NCBI GenBank assembly: GCA_963383645.1 | Contig: OY726558.1 | Span: 183,699,634-183,763,633 of the forward strand | Length of the DNA stretch: 64,000 nt | DNA from: Muscardinus avellanarius | Lineage: Eukaryota; Chordata; Mammalia; Rodentia; Gliridae | Direction of reading: 5' to 3' | In this document: positions 24,547-35,644 of the stretch, piece after piece | Position numbering within the stretch: position 1 is the first letter of the stretch | Layout of the letters: each line of letters begins with the position of its first letter | Program-made: the position numbers and the translations under genes | The notes under the pieces: model-generated | What the model was told of the DNA's origin: nothing | Databases searched by the model: none | Seen by the model: only the letters and a program-made list of their open reading frames with translations

Positions 24547-24760
24547 TGTTTGTTTTTTTGTGGGTCTGGGGATGAAACTTAGAGGCATTCAACCTCTGAG
24601 ATACACCTTCTGACCTAGTTTTCATACTTTGTTTTGAAACAGGGTCTCACTAAGTTGCAGAGGGCTTCACTAAGTAGCTGAGGCTGTCTATGAACTTTGA
24701 TCCTCTGGTCTCAGCCTCCAGAATGCTGGGATTACAAACGTCTGCCACCATGCCTGGTTT
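24547..24760 (-). mobile_element. B1-dID SINE, older subfamily, first of a double insertion
   Basis: Antisense copy: gtgggtctggggatgaaact ... ctcagcctccagaatgctgg ... gccaccatgcctggt. Bounded by agtttacatatttt (24532-24545) and agtttacacatttt (24761-24774). Confidence 0.95.
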
Positions 24761-24774
24761 AGTTTACACATTTT

Positions 24775-24966
24775 TTTGGGTGGTGTGATATTGGGGTTCC
24801 TGGAAACCTCCTACCTCTGGGCTACACTCCCAGACCTATTTTATACTTTATTATTATTTGGAAACAGGGTCTCTTAAGCCAGCAAGGCTGGCTTCGAACC
24901 TGCGAGACCCTCCTGTCTCCGCCTCCCAAGAGCGGGGATTACAAGCGTGTGCCACCACGCCTGGCT
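24775..24966 (-). mobile_element. B1-dID SINE, young subfamily, second of a double insertion
   Basis: Antisense young copy: ttggggttcctggaaacctc, ctgggctacactcccagacc, ggtctcttaagccagcaagg, cgtgtgccaccacgcctggc. Bounded by agtttacacatttt at 24761-24774 and 24967-24980, a perfect 14-bp duplication. Confidence 0.97.
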
Positions 24967-25169
24967 AGTTTACACATTTTAAAAAAATACAATACTGTGC
25001 ATCTATTGATATAAGATTTTTATCTTTCTTTTCTATTATTACCATAGTAAATAACAATTGATTTTGCATTATAGAAAAACCTTATTTTCTAGTAATTATA
25101 CTTTTTACTTACATGTAATTCATATACACATAAAATTCATACTCTAAGAGTGTAATTATGTGATTTGGT

Positions 25170-25621
25170 ATAACATTTAAGAAAACATTGTCTAATTCAA
25201 GATCATGAAGATTTCACTTTTTTCCTTAGAGTTTTATAAATCTAAATTTTACATTTAGGTTTTGATTTATCAGAATTCAACTCCGCCTCCTCCTTTGGTT
25301 TATTCATAAGTACATCATTCTCTTTTGTGTTGTTTTAAGTGAAATGGTTTTATTTCAGTTACAGATTGTTTCTTGCTAGTTTATAGAAGTACAATGGAGT
25401 TTTTGGATTATTGATCCTGTGTTGTTAACCTCAAAGAATCTATTCATTAGTTATCTGTGTTCCTCAGGTTTTTTTCATATACATAAATATATTTGACTAC
25501 ATATTCTTTATGCATATGTCTTTTTCATAGAGAGATAGTTTTTTATTTTTATTTATTTATTTTTTTGTGGTACTAAGGATTGAACCCAGGGGCATTCTAA
25601 CTCTGAGCTACACTCCCTGCC

Positions 25622-25664
<43 letters not shown>

Positions 25665-26835
25665 TATTTTTATAAGATACTGAGGATGAAACCCACTGGT
25701 ATTCTACCTCCAAGCTATATACCCAGTCCTATTTTCATTTTTTATTTTGAAGCAGGGTCTCTCTGAGTTGCGAAGGGTCTCACTAAGTGGCTGAGACTGG
25801 CCGCGAACCAGTGATCCTCCTGTCTCAGCCCCCCAAGTACTGGGATTACAAGTGTAAGCGACTATGCCTGCGTTTATTTTGTTTTTAATCAGGAATTTTA
25901 TTTCTTTTTTTTTTTTTACTAATTGTCCTGGCTAGAACCACAAATATAATCTTGATTAGAGACAGATCAGTTGAATGTCCTTTACTTATTCTTGAGTATG
26001 CAGGGTAAGTTATCTGTCTTTTAGCATTGAGGATGATGTTATCCATAGGCTTTACTCTAAATTTTCTTTATTTGATTGAGAAAATTTTCTTCTGTTCTTA
26101 CTTTGTTGAATATTTGTTAATTTCATCATTAAAAATGTTTAATTTGTAAGGTTATGTTTCTCTCATATACAGTAAATTGTGTTTGTGTGTTTTCTTATAT
26201 GATGTATTAGAATGATTGTTTTTCACATGTTGAAAACATCTTGCATTTCTAGAGGGAGTTACATAGGGTCAGAGTATATATTTTCTTATTTTGCTGGATT
26301 AGATTTAAATGTATTTTTGAGTCTATAGTAAAACGATTATTACATAGTTTTTATGTTGTGTTTATTTGATTTTGGTATTAGCATAATACTAATCTCATGA
26401 AAAGAACTGAAGTGGTATTTATTTATTCTTCTGGAGAAGTGTGAAAAACTGATGATAATGTTTTTTTTGAACTGTTGAAAAAATTTACCAGTTAAGCTAT
26501 TCTTGGCCTTTTGAACTTTTATTTTATGGATAGTATTTTAGTTACTAACTCAATCATTTCGCTTTTCATAGATCTATTCGGATTTTTTTCCTTGAGCTAA
26601 TTTTAGTAGTTCTTGTCTTCCTAGGAATTTGTTCATTTTATTGAAATTATCTAATTTTTCTGGCATACAATTTTCTACCAATCTACTTTGTTTCTATAAG
26701 GACAGTAGTGATGACATATTTTCATGCTTTATTTTAGTGACTTGAGGGCTTTTTTTTGTTATTGTTTCTAAACAATATCATTAAAGTTCGGTGGAGTTTT
26801 TTTTAATTCTTCCAACCAACTAACCTTTATTTCAT
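25170..26835 (-). mobile_element. Old L1 ORF2 fragment, split by SINEs
   Basis: Antisense L1 ORF2 (reverse transcriptase side): tcatgaagatttcacttttt, taattgtcctggctagaacc, gttgaaaacatcttgcattt, attttggtattagcataata, ctagg-type and ttctcataggaat-like landmarks in the usual order. Heavily diverged with no reading frame. Interrupted at about 25550-25871 by a SINE complex. The stretch near 25260-25330 is not clearly L1. Confidence 0.7.
25550..25871 (-). mobile_element. Trimeric SINE: B1-dID plus an extra dID half
   Basis: Antisense order: a dID half (tgtggtactaaggattgaac ... cactccctgc, 25561-25620), a (TTTA)n run (25622-25665), then a complete SINE with its own dID (actgaggatgaaacccactg) and B1 half (ctgtctcagccccccaagta). 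Inserted in an old antisense L1. Confidence 0.88.
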
Positions 26836-26850
26836 TGAGATGATAAACCT

Positions 26851-27091
26851 TTCCAGAAGTGGTAACACATGCCTGTCATAGTATTTGGGAGGCTGAGGCA
26901 GAAGGCTCATAGGTTTTAGGCCAGTCTTGGCAATTTAGTGAGACCCTCAGCATCTTAGAAAGAGCCTTTTTTTTTCTTAAAAAAATAAATATAAGTAAGG
27001 ATCTGAAATGTGGCTTGGAAGTAGATAAGTAGAAAGCCCCTGGGTTCAATCCCCACTACCCAATGCAAAGCAAAAACAAAAACAAAAATCA
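26851..27091 (+). mobile_element. B1-dID SINE, old copy
   Basis: Sense copy: gtggtaacacatgcctgtca, ttgggaggctgaggcagaag, long A/T linker, then aaagcccctgggttcaatcc and an (AAAAAC)n tail. Confidence 0.9.
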
Positions 27092-27429
27092 TACCATGCT
27101 CTTACATAAAACTACTAGATCATAAGAACTAGAAATGTTTTCCAGTCCCGATTTTCTATTCCTGCTCCTGTTTTCCTTCCTCATCTCTTTCAGTGTAATT
27201 CAGTTTACCACACTGTGAGCAGCTGGTGTGTGTTCATCTCAAGGCTGAGATGTAATAAAAGGAGACACTGAGGATAAAAGTTGCTTGGTGCAGAAGCTAA
27301 ATTGCTGTAGACAGAGGAGGGAGAAAGAGCAATAGACTCTCAAGAAGCTGAGCTCTGTAGACACACAACAACGCTGAGGGTGGAAGACATTTGAAAGTAA
27401 AAATCCCATATGGAGCAGGGGTAGAGAAT

Positions 27430-27432
<3 letters not shown>

Positions 27433-27460
<28 letters not shown>
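27433..27460 (+). repeat. Poly(A) run of about 28
   Basis: Long uninterrupted A-run. The 190 bases before it have no stop-free frame of interest and match no SINE or L1 tail that I recognise. It could be the tail of an unidentified retrocopy or a simple repeat. Confidence 0.9.
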
Positions 27461-27464
<4 letters not shown>

Positions 27465-28307
27465 AGGAGAAATAATATCTGTATAGAAGTGGAGCAGTGA
27501 AGCCATTGGAGATCATCTTTGAAGAACATGTTAATTGACAGAGATTTAAGGAAAATGGGCTTGAAGTTCAAGCAAAAGCTTATACTTAAGAATACATAAA
27601 CATTCACAACGGGCAGGAATGGGGGAACTGTGACTATTTCATCTTGGCTAGATGTTTTAGTTGACCATCAATGAAACTGACTCTAGATAGGTGTGTTTGT
27701 GTCACAGTGTGATAGAGAACTGTGTCATTTATTGTTTTATCTAATTCTCAGTCTTGCCTTCCATAGATTATTGAATATCATGAGAAAATTATCTTTCTTT
27801 AAGAATCTTTAAGGATAGGAGACGTATATGCTGGAAGATATTTGTAAACCTAGTAATCCACTGACAATTTTTCACATATTTGTAGAAACCAAAGTGAGTG
27901 ATAGGGACTGACCCCAAACCCTAAGCCCACCCACCTTAGTCACCACCCAATGTCTTCACTTTGGCTTCCGGGAAGAAGCAGCATTTTTCTAATATTGTGT
28001 GTTCACACTAGATTATTTGCACACAGTCTCTGCCTTGTATAGAATGAATTTTCCTTTTCATTGCTTAATTTTGTGTTCTATTGTGTTTTCTTCCTTGCTT
28101 GCTTGTTATTTTTTAATACAGATCATGATTCTTCTGGATTATAAAATTTTTGTGCATGTACCTTTTTTATTTTCTATGGTGTTCTTGGAAGATTCCTTTG
28201 CACAATGCCAAAAAAATATATACTTGATACATTCTCCTGATACCTTCAATCATATCACTGGTTATTAAATTTAAGTCTATTCCACCACAAGCTCTACCCT
28301 TTGTGGT

Positions 28308-28351
28308 TATGAATGAATGAATGTATGAATGAATGAATGAATGAATGAATG
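28308..28351 (+). repeat. (GAAT)n microsatellite
   Basis: About ten GAAT units with one GTAT variant. Confidence 0.95.
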
Positions 28352-29154
28352 AACAAAGTTGAATTGTCCTTAGGGAAAAAACTACATCGCAAGCAAGTTT
28401 CATATTGAATATATGATCAGCAATATCAAGGACTCCATTATTTGCAGTGACACACTTTTCTAAAGAGGTTATTCAGAGAAGTATCCTAACATGAGCAATG
28501 CAGAGACATTTAAAAGACCATGATATTTTATAATAGAGCCTTTCTAATCCTCAGACTTTAGGACCACTTGGATAAATTGACTACATTATCAAAGTAGTAA
28601 TTTATTTGGCCTAACTCTAAAAATATAATCAATAATTATATTTAATTTGGTTTTCAAGTCATTTCAAGCCAGTTTTTAAATTAAAATGTTCCAATGGAAT
28701 GCTGATAATATTTCCATCATTAAATTCTAAAGGCATATACAATTTGTGACACAATGAAATATATTTTAAATTATAACAAAGAATTTCTCTTTAACCACTT
28801 CTTATTTCGCTGGTTTATTACTACATATTTATTATTACTCTAGTTGGTGAGATTAAAAGCTTACAATCTTTAAATTTATTTTACTAAGTGATTTGTTACA
28901 TTAAAAATTCAGTACAGAATATATGTGATATATTAATCATAATTTGTAAATATGTGGCATTTCAATAAACTCCCTTAAGTCAATCAATAAAACAAATTAA
29001 GCATTATATTTTATGTTGTGTGGCTCTGACTCATGATCAAACTTCATTATACTTTAACAAACAAAGCAAATATTTTCTCATAAGAATACTTAATTTTGAA
29101 AAGAGAATTACATGTCCAATATCTGTATTATCAAAGATACTATGTGACATAGAA

Positions 29155-29455
29155 AGTCAATCCTCTTGTACCCCATTAAGATGCAAGACTACAGCCAGGT
29201 GTGTTGGAGCACACTTGTAATTCCAGCATTTGGGAGGCTGAGATCAGAGGATCATGGTTCACAGGCAGCCTCAGCTTCTTAGTGAGGCCCCTTGCAACTC
29301 ACTGAGACCCTGTTTCAAAATAAAAATTAAAAAAAAAATAGGACTGGGATGTAGCTCAGAAGTAAAATGACCCTGGGTTCCATCCTTAGTACTGCAAGAA
29401 AAAAAAAAAAAAAGACACATGACTATAATGCACCAATAAAAAAATTTAAAAAAAA
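29155..29455 (+). mobile_element. L1 3' tail, split by a SINE
   Basis: Short L1 end: cctcttgtaccccattaaga then tgcaagactac; after the SINE it resumes as catgactataatgcaccaat and an A-rich tail. Only the last ~90 bases of the L1 are present. Confidence 0.8.
29193..29413 (+). mobile_element. B1-dID SINE in L1 tail
   Basis: Sense copy, older subfamily: agccaggtgtgttggagcac, ttgggaggctgagatcagag, cttagtgaggccccttgcaa, tgtagctcagaagtaaaatg, A-tail. Similar flanks aagatgcaagactac and aagacacatgactat mark the target duplication. Confidence 0.95.
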
Positions 29456-29739
29456 TATTTGGGATATTTCTGATTCTTCATTTCTTTATATCTTCCTCTA
29501 TGATTTTTAGTTAAATTTTGCTAAATATATTTCATACTCAATTGTTGAGTGAATTCACCAGCCGCCTGTTGAAAATCTTTGAAGAAAAAACTAAAAATAG
29601 TAACTCATTATTTTTCAATAATTTATTCCACTCAGTAAAGAGGACTACAATTGTTAATGTCATCCAATGGGAAGCAGTGTATTGGAAGCCATTTTGCCAG
29701 TCTCATAAAGTAGATTTCCCTATGCCATGGACCTATTTC
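29456..29739. other. Unassigned sequence, no gene seen
   Basis: Frames of 77 and 70 codons overlap on opposite strands; neither is recognisable and the second continues into the L1-like segment. Confidence 0.45.
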
Positions 29740-29895
29740 CTGAGGTTGTAACTTAGAATGAGTAAATAGAAGTAGGGAGGGGTGGGTAGGGAGGCGAGAC
29801 CTGAAGGGAAACACATCAAGATCTTGTGTGCATGTTGTTTGCATGACTTTGAACCAAACTAAGATGTATCATTGCACTGTACAAATAATAGCATT
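29740..29895 (+). mobile_element. L1 3' UTR fragment, probable
   Basis: Purine-rich tract (gaagtagggaggggtgggta) followed by aacacatcaagatcttgtgt and actaagatgtatcattgcac, the same order as the other L1 3' ends of the window. 5'-truncated and diverged. Confidence 0.65.
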
Positions 29896-30737
29896 CAACA
29901 AAGAGGTACTATGCACTGGCGATCTGTAGTATTTCATGAAAGCCATATCCCAGAGTGCTCATCTTCATGATAAGATTTTCTGTATGGTAGATGAAGAGGT
30001 TCAGTTATAAGACATAGAGTAGACACAACATTGTGGAATTACTCTAGCCCTTGTTATCTCTGCTGCTCTAGCAGCAACTGTAACACCAAGTGAGGAGGCT
30101 GTGCTGGGCACAGAAGTGATGTTCTGGTGGGGAGTAAAGGGCCTGCAGAGGTGTAGGTATGCGCACTAGAGGAGGGAATTCTAACATTGAGAAGATGCTG
30201 TCCAGAGCAGTTCAGCGACAAAAACAAAGAAAAATGAAAAGGGATTTTTAAAGAAGTAGAGGTGGAAATTTAATATAATAACACACTCCCTAATTATCTC
30301 ACAGATGTACTACTGAACCTAATATAGATACAGATAAATAGGTGGGAATAGATAATGAATTGATGTATTGAATTATACACATAATTTTATATGTGTCTCA
30401 GATACATACATACATATGTATGCATATGAGGGAGAAAGATTAAATTATAATTAGCTCAGGAACATTTACAATACCATATATAAGAAGTCTGTCTGAAGTG
30501 TTTTAAGGCAACTGATTCCATAGTCTTTAGCAACTCATCTAATTTTCCTACAGCAGATATTCAAGTCAAAGATAGTTCAGACCATTCTACTATCAGTCTC
30601 AGTGATAAAATTATGTTATTGTAAGGGTCACAGTGAACAGTTTAGTAATCTGATAACACTATGACTCTCACTTCTGTCACTAGACTGTAATTTAAACTTG
30701 TTAATATTTCAAACATGAAATCATAGTTTCTGCTTTA
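29896..30737. other. Unassigned sequence, includes one copy of a diverged duplication
   Basis: No gene seen. 30450-30565 resembles 31915-32115 (see findings). Confidence 0.5.
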
Positions 30738-30912
30738 GTGCTGATTCTGTATTATCTGTGTGAACTTGGTTAAGTTCCTTAAATTTTCTGCAAAATGTTA
30801 AGAATTATTTCATGGGGTTCATGTCAGAATCAGAGGAGTAAATATATTTAAAGTACTGGAAACAATGCCTAGAGTATATTAAATACGATGGTAAGTATTA
30901 GCTACAACTATT
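30738..30912 (+). mobile_element. MIR SINE
   Basis: Ancient tRNA-derived MIR: tatctgtgtgaacttggtta, agttccttaaattttctgca, attatttcatggggttcatg, gaaacaatgcctagagtata. Strongly diverged, as expected for this mammal-wide family. Confidence 0.8.
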
Positions 30913-31975
30913 ATATTTATCATTCAAAAAATGTGTCTTCTTATCCATACTGTTTTTCATCAAAGTGTTTTGTCCTAATCATACTTGCTACACTTGCTCC
31001 AGTACATACTTCTCTTAACATTTAATTTCTTCATATTCTGTCCCCTGTGCCTTCCTATCCAAACAGAAAGCTATCTCTGTCCTTTGAGAGAATACAGTAC
31101 TATTTTGATGCGGCCATTTCCTGACCCACACTAATTTTATATCTTCATGTTCAAGGTGACAATGTTCAGGTCTTCCATGATCTGCCCCTTCTTTATTGGG
31201 CTTCACGGTGACACTTCAATATCTATTGACAATTTGGCTATAAGATTAAATTTCTTTTTTAATAATCAAATACATATCATATAATACCTTGATTTTCCAG
31301 TACCCTTTGGGGGTGTCTTCTAATTCCCTACTTTCACTGTTTCTGAGCTGGCGTGATTCAATGACTTTACGCCAATATGTAGATCATACTTCTTGGGTCC
31401 CATATACATTCATCATCTAGTACTCTCACTTCTAAAATCTTTACTTCCAGCCTGTCACTTCGATTCCAACTCGCTAACGCTTGCTTATAGTAACTGAGTA
31501 TCTTGGCATGTGGCACACCATATTCGTCCTCATATATCTGCTATCATATTGTGCCATTAATGCTCACAGAGATGATTCACTCCACTCTCTGTCATGCCAG
31601 AATCCTTATATCCTTATTTTCTTATTTCAATAACACCTGTTTCCCAGTCTTACCCACATCTATAACTGTGATGTCTTGACTCATAAAACCCTCCTAGGTA
31701 ACCACTTCTTGCTGTTTTATACTCTGTGCTTTTCTGTACTCTCAGACCCTGCTGTAACACATTTAACTCTTTAGTTTTTGCCATTAATACCTTTCAATAG
31801 CATTTTTTTCTTGTATCATCACAAACAAGCCCCAAACACAAAACATTTCAATATCCCTTGCTTTGCCTACCTTCCTAGCTCACCAGACAGTGTCTCTTAC
31901 CTACTCTTTACTATATATTAGCTCAGAAACATTTACAATACCTTATAAAAGGGAGAATATCTCAAGTGTTTTTAA

Positions 31976-32052
31976 ATATGCTTTTATTGGTGCATTTTAG
32001 CTTCATATCATACTATAAATCGTATTCACAGTGACATACATGTACACACAAA
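31976..32052 (-). mobile_element. Very short L1 3' tail
   Basis: tatgcttttattggtgcatt followed by acatacatgtacacacaaag is the antisense L1 tail also seen near 54500. Flanked by aagtgtttt on both sides. Confidence 0.65.
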
Positions 32053-32795
32053 GTGTTTTAAGGCAATTAATCCCAGAATCCTTAGCAAGTCATCCAATTT
32101 CCCTATTCTTTGGAAGACAATGATTCGTCTATTTAAATGATCTATCAATGTCCCCACTGTCCTCTATGTTAGTAAGATCTTTTCCATAAACTTGTTTTCC
32201 CTATTTACAATAGCAAGTTGAAAATTCTTCAGTACTTACCTCAAGCTCTGTATCATTACTTCATTGGTGCATCAACTTTTTACTAAACTTTACAAAATTT
32301 CCTTGAAGAGATAGCTTATATTTGTTCTAACCACTTCTTCAAGATATACTCACCTGCTGTGCTTTTTCATGTTAACAATTTCCCTATTAGTGCTAAGTGG
32401 CCTTTAATGACCCCTGGATTGTTTGATGCATCGGGAAATTTCAATCTTTAGTCTGTCTGATTTGCCTGAAGAATCTGCCAAAAATGAACCAAACCTCTTA
32501 CAAACCTTTTCTAAGCTGATTTCTCTGATACAGCTGTACCCTCGAGAAGTTTCTTTCCACCTCTCACAGAGACATTATCTGCTTTGCTATTTTTCCTATC
32601 TGCACCCTGCTTCTTCATAGTCTCCGCTTTCAAGCCTATCTTATCTCCATATTACATATTCTCCTTGGGTGATGTCCTTTCCACTGTGGGCAGCGATTCC
32701 TCTTAAATGATGATAGCTTTCAAGCACATAATACCATTTAATTACTAATATACACAGACCTTTGTAAATAAAATTTTGTTAAAACCTTGAGTATG

Positions 32796-33028
32796 GGCCT
32801 GGCATGGTGGTGCACACTTGTAATCCTAAGCATTCGGGAGGCAGAAACCAGAGGAGGATTGCAGTTTGGGGACAGCCTCAGCTACTTAGTGAGGCCCTTC
32901 GCAACTCAGTGAGACCCTGTTTCAAAAATTAAAAAAAAAAAAGACTAAAAAATACGGCTGGAGGTCTAGCTCAGAGGTAGAATGACCCTGGGTTCCATCC
33001 CCAGGACCACAAAACAAAACAAAATAAC
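32796..33028 (+). mobile_element. B1-dID SINE, perfect 15-bp target duplication
   Basis: Sense older-subfamily copy: ggcctggcatggtggtgcac, cctcagctacttagtgaggc, tctagctcagaggtagaatg, (AAAAC)n tail. aaaaccttgagtatg flanks it at 32781-32795 and 33029-33043. Confidence 0.97.
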
Positions 33029-33842
33029 AAAACCTTGAGTATGCACCTCAGTCCTTAAACTCAAACGACCACAAACTGGAATCTTCGACCTCTCCAAAGC
33101 TTCTCCCTTTCTGAATTTTTTATTTCAGAGAATCACCTCACAATCTAACCCTTACTATTAGCTATCCATCATTCTACTCAAATTCTGACAGTTCTTTTGC
33201 TTTTACCCATTAGAATCTCTGATGGTCGCGCACCTTGCCAAGGGGGTTATTTGAACGATTGTTAATATTCTCCTTGCTATTTATCTTTCTCCTGCCAGTC
33301 TTTTTCAAGTTCAGTCTCTCTTGTACCTCATAATGTTCTTAAAATACAATTCTGTTTGAGACTCCCTTGCTAAAAGGTGTTTGTTGTTTCTTGTCTTGGA
33401 TGTAACCTCTGATCTTTATGTTATAAAATATAAATAAGTACTGCCTTCTTCTCCCGGCGTACCTACCAGTTGGTCCCGTTTTGCACACATTTTTCTAAGC
33501 ATATCATACTTCCGCAGTGCTCTGTGGCCCGGGATCGCTCACACTTGTCTACTAGTTGTTGGTGAAGGAAATTTCTTCTCTGTCCTTTGATGTGGAGCAG
33601 AAGGATGAACAGGCATTTAAACAGATCTCTGAATTGTTCTATATTTTCACTGAATCCTATCTATGACTCTATTTTAATGTAACTGTCTCTTCCTATGAAC
33701 TGTGTTTGCATCTTGTGCACAGGACATTGCAAAGTGTAATATATAAGGCCTGGCAAATAATGATAAATAGATGGATTCCAAAAAGCCAATTAGGAATATC
33801 AGAAATTTCTCTTTTTTTCTACAAAATAAAATTTAAAAAATG

Positions 33843-34059
33843 AAGCCGGACATGGTGGTGTATGCTTGTAATCCCAGCATTTTGGAAGCTGAGATAGGGG
33901 GATCATGGTTCATGCACAATCTCAGCTACTTAGGCCCTTTGCAACTCAGTGAAACCCTGTTTCAAAATAAAGAATAAAAAAAAAATAGAGCTGGAGTTGT
34001 AGCTCAGAAGTAGAATGTGCCTGGGTTCAATCCCAAGTACTGCAAAAAAAAAAAAAAAA
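33843..34059 (+). mobile_element. B1-dID SINE
   Basis: Sense copy: gccggacatggtggtgtatg, ttggaagctgagataggggg, tgtagctcagaagtagaatg, gggttcaatcccaagtactg, A-tail. Lacks about 8 bases of the usual gtgag stretch. Confidence 0.95.
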
Positions 34060-35163
34060 GAGTGAATCTGGAAATATTCAAAGTATTCCATAGTGTCAGA
34101 CAGGAATGAACTGTCCCAATGATTTCTTCATGTACTTATATCTACATTCTTAGGTAGAAGAAAGAAGACTAAGAACTAAATATTTTCTTCTATCCTTACA
34201 TAGGATGCTCTTTTCAAATTTTTATATGTTATTCAATTTTATATACTAAAGCATAATTTAGTTTGAAGCATATAGGAAAACTGAATGAAAACTGAATCTG
34301 CACATTCATGTATTTGTTGATTAAAGAATTTTAATCCACATAGATTTTTGTGCATAGACAAAGCTTAAATGTTTCATGTATATAATGCCTATATGTTTTA
34401 CATATTTTAGCCTGTAATATATAAAAGTAAATGGAAAATATATTTCATATATATTAAGTATAAGAAAATTATAAATGGTAAACAAAACCCCAGATAAATA
34501 AAAATCTAAGTAGTAAGTACAAAGGAATGTAAGTAGTAAGTATGGTTTTAGGATAGTTGTCTACTAGCCATATTAAATGAAGATAGCATAATTCAAGCAT
34601 TTCTTCCTTTAATTAAAGGGAAACTTCCCTCTAAAGGAGAAATATTTTACCTAGTCTCAATTTATGTTTAAAAAACTTTCCTGAAACATCGTATGCATAG
34701 GTCATTGAATGAAGGTATTCTTAAACAATATTTTTAAATAAAAACCCAAATGGATTTCATTTGATTATTTGTTGTGATGTTCTTTCATTAAAAAAAGTAA
34801 GACATGACCTGAAAACTTACTTGAGAAAAATAAATTTTGTTGGAGACTAGAGCAACATAGCTCAAGAGTATAGATATCACATAATCTGATTCAAACAAGG
34901 CTAAAATGTTTAATACCCAGAGAAATGACAGCCTTCAAATAATTTGTTGTAACTATTACAGCTGTGGTGTTTATTAAATGTCTGCTTTTGTTTGGTGATA
35001 CTATAAGATTTTCTAATTATTTTAAAGCTTCATAAATCTCTGAAGAAATAAATCCTCTGTAATTAGTAGTTTTCCTTAAGCAAATAAATTTAGTATAATG
35101 TAAAAACTAACACAAAGAGAATATTCTTTTGATATTTACTGGTAATTTACAAATAAGTATTAT
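34060..35163. other. Unassigned AT-rich sequence, no gene seen
   Basis: 1.1 kb with no recognised repeat; a small tandem repeat gtaagtagtaagta occurs near 34510-34545. Confidence 0.5.
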
Positions 35164-35334
35164 AGGTGGGCATGGTGGCACACCCCTGTAATTCCACTAT
35201 TTAGGAGGCTGAGACTAGAGGAAGGGCTCAGCAAGGTCAGCGTCAGCAAGTAGCAAGACTTAGCAACCTGTTTCAAAACAAAAAAAAACAAAAATTAAAA
35301 AGGGCTGGGATGTAGTTCAAAATATAAGTAAATA
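35164..35334 (+). mobile_element. B1-dID SINE, old, right half incomplete
   Basis: ggtgggcatggtggcacacc, ttaggaggctgagactagag, then gggctgggatgtagttcaaa, after which the young SINE starts. The missing end of the dID half is not recovered beyond the younger insertion. Confidence 0.85.
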
Positions 35335-35505
35335 GCCGGGCGTGGTGGCTCATGCTTGTAATCCTCACGCTTGGGAGGCGGAGACAGGAGGATCGCACAG
35401 GTTTGAAGCCAGCCACGCTGGCATAAGAGACCCTGTTTCAAAAATATAAAATAGGTCTGGGAGTGTAGCCCGGAGGTAGAAGGGCTTCCAGGAACCCCAG
35501 TACCA

Positions 35506-35576
<71 letters not shown>

Positions 35577-35635
35577 ATATATACATATATATATATACAC
35601 ACATATATATACGTATATATATATACATATATATG
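35335..35635 (+). mobile_element. B1-dID SINE, young subfamily, with long (TA)n tail
   Basis: gccgggcgtggtggctcatg, gctggcataagagaccctgt, ggtctgggagtgtagcccgg, ccaggaaccccagtaccact; the tail is a TA-rich run at about 35508-35635 with interspersed GTA and CAC units. taagtaaat occurs at both borders. Confidence 0.95.
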
Positions 35636-35644
35636 TAAGTAAAT

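Larger units (their letters stand above)
27092..29154. other. Unassigned sequence, no gene seen
   Basis: No recognised repeat except an A-run at about 27433-27460 and (GAAT)n at 28308-28351. The frames here run through the A-run or are short; no exon can be supported. Confidence 0.5.
30990..33780 (+). mobile_element. Pyrimidine-rich tract, possibly ancient LINE (L2-like)
   Basis: The plus strand is C/T-rich with motifs often seen in old LINE 3' regions (gtcttccatgatctgcccct at about 31170) and an end like ggcctggcaaataatgataa near 33745. I cannot fix family or boundaries. It is interrupted by a B1-dID SINE (32796-33028) and an L1 tail (31976-32052). No gene seen; the 65-codon frame at 32423 has no recognisable domain. 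Confidence 0.4.

Noticed and set aside
28308..28351. CRISPR-like or coding tandem array
   Set aside because: A simple (GAAT)n microsatellite; no spacers, and CRISPR arrays are not expected in a mammalian chromosome.
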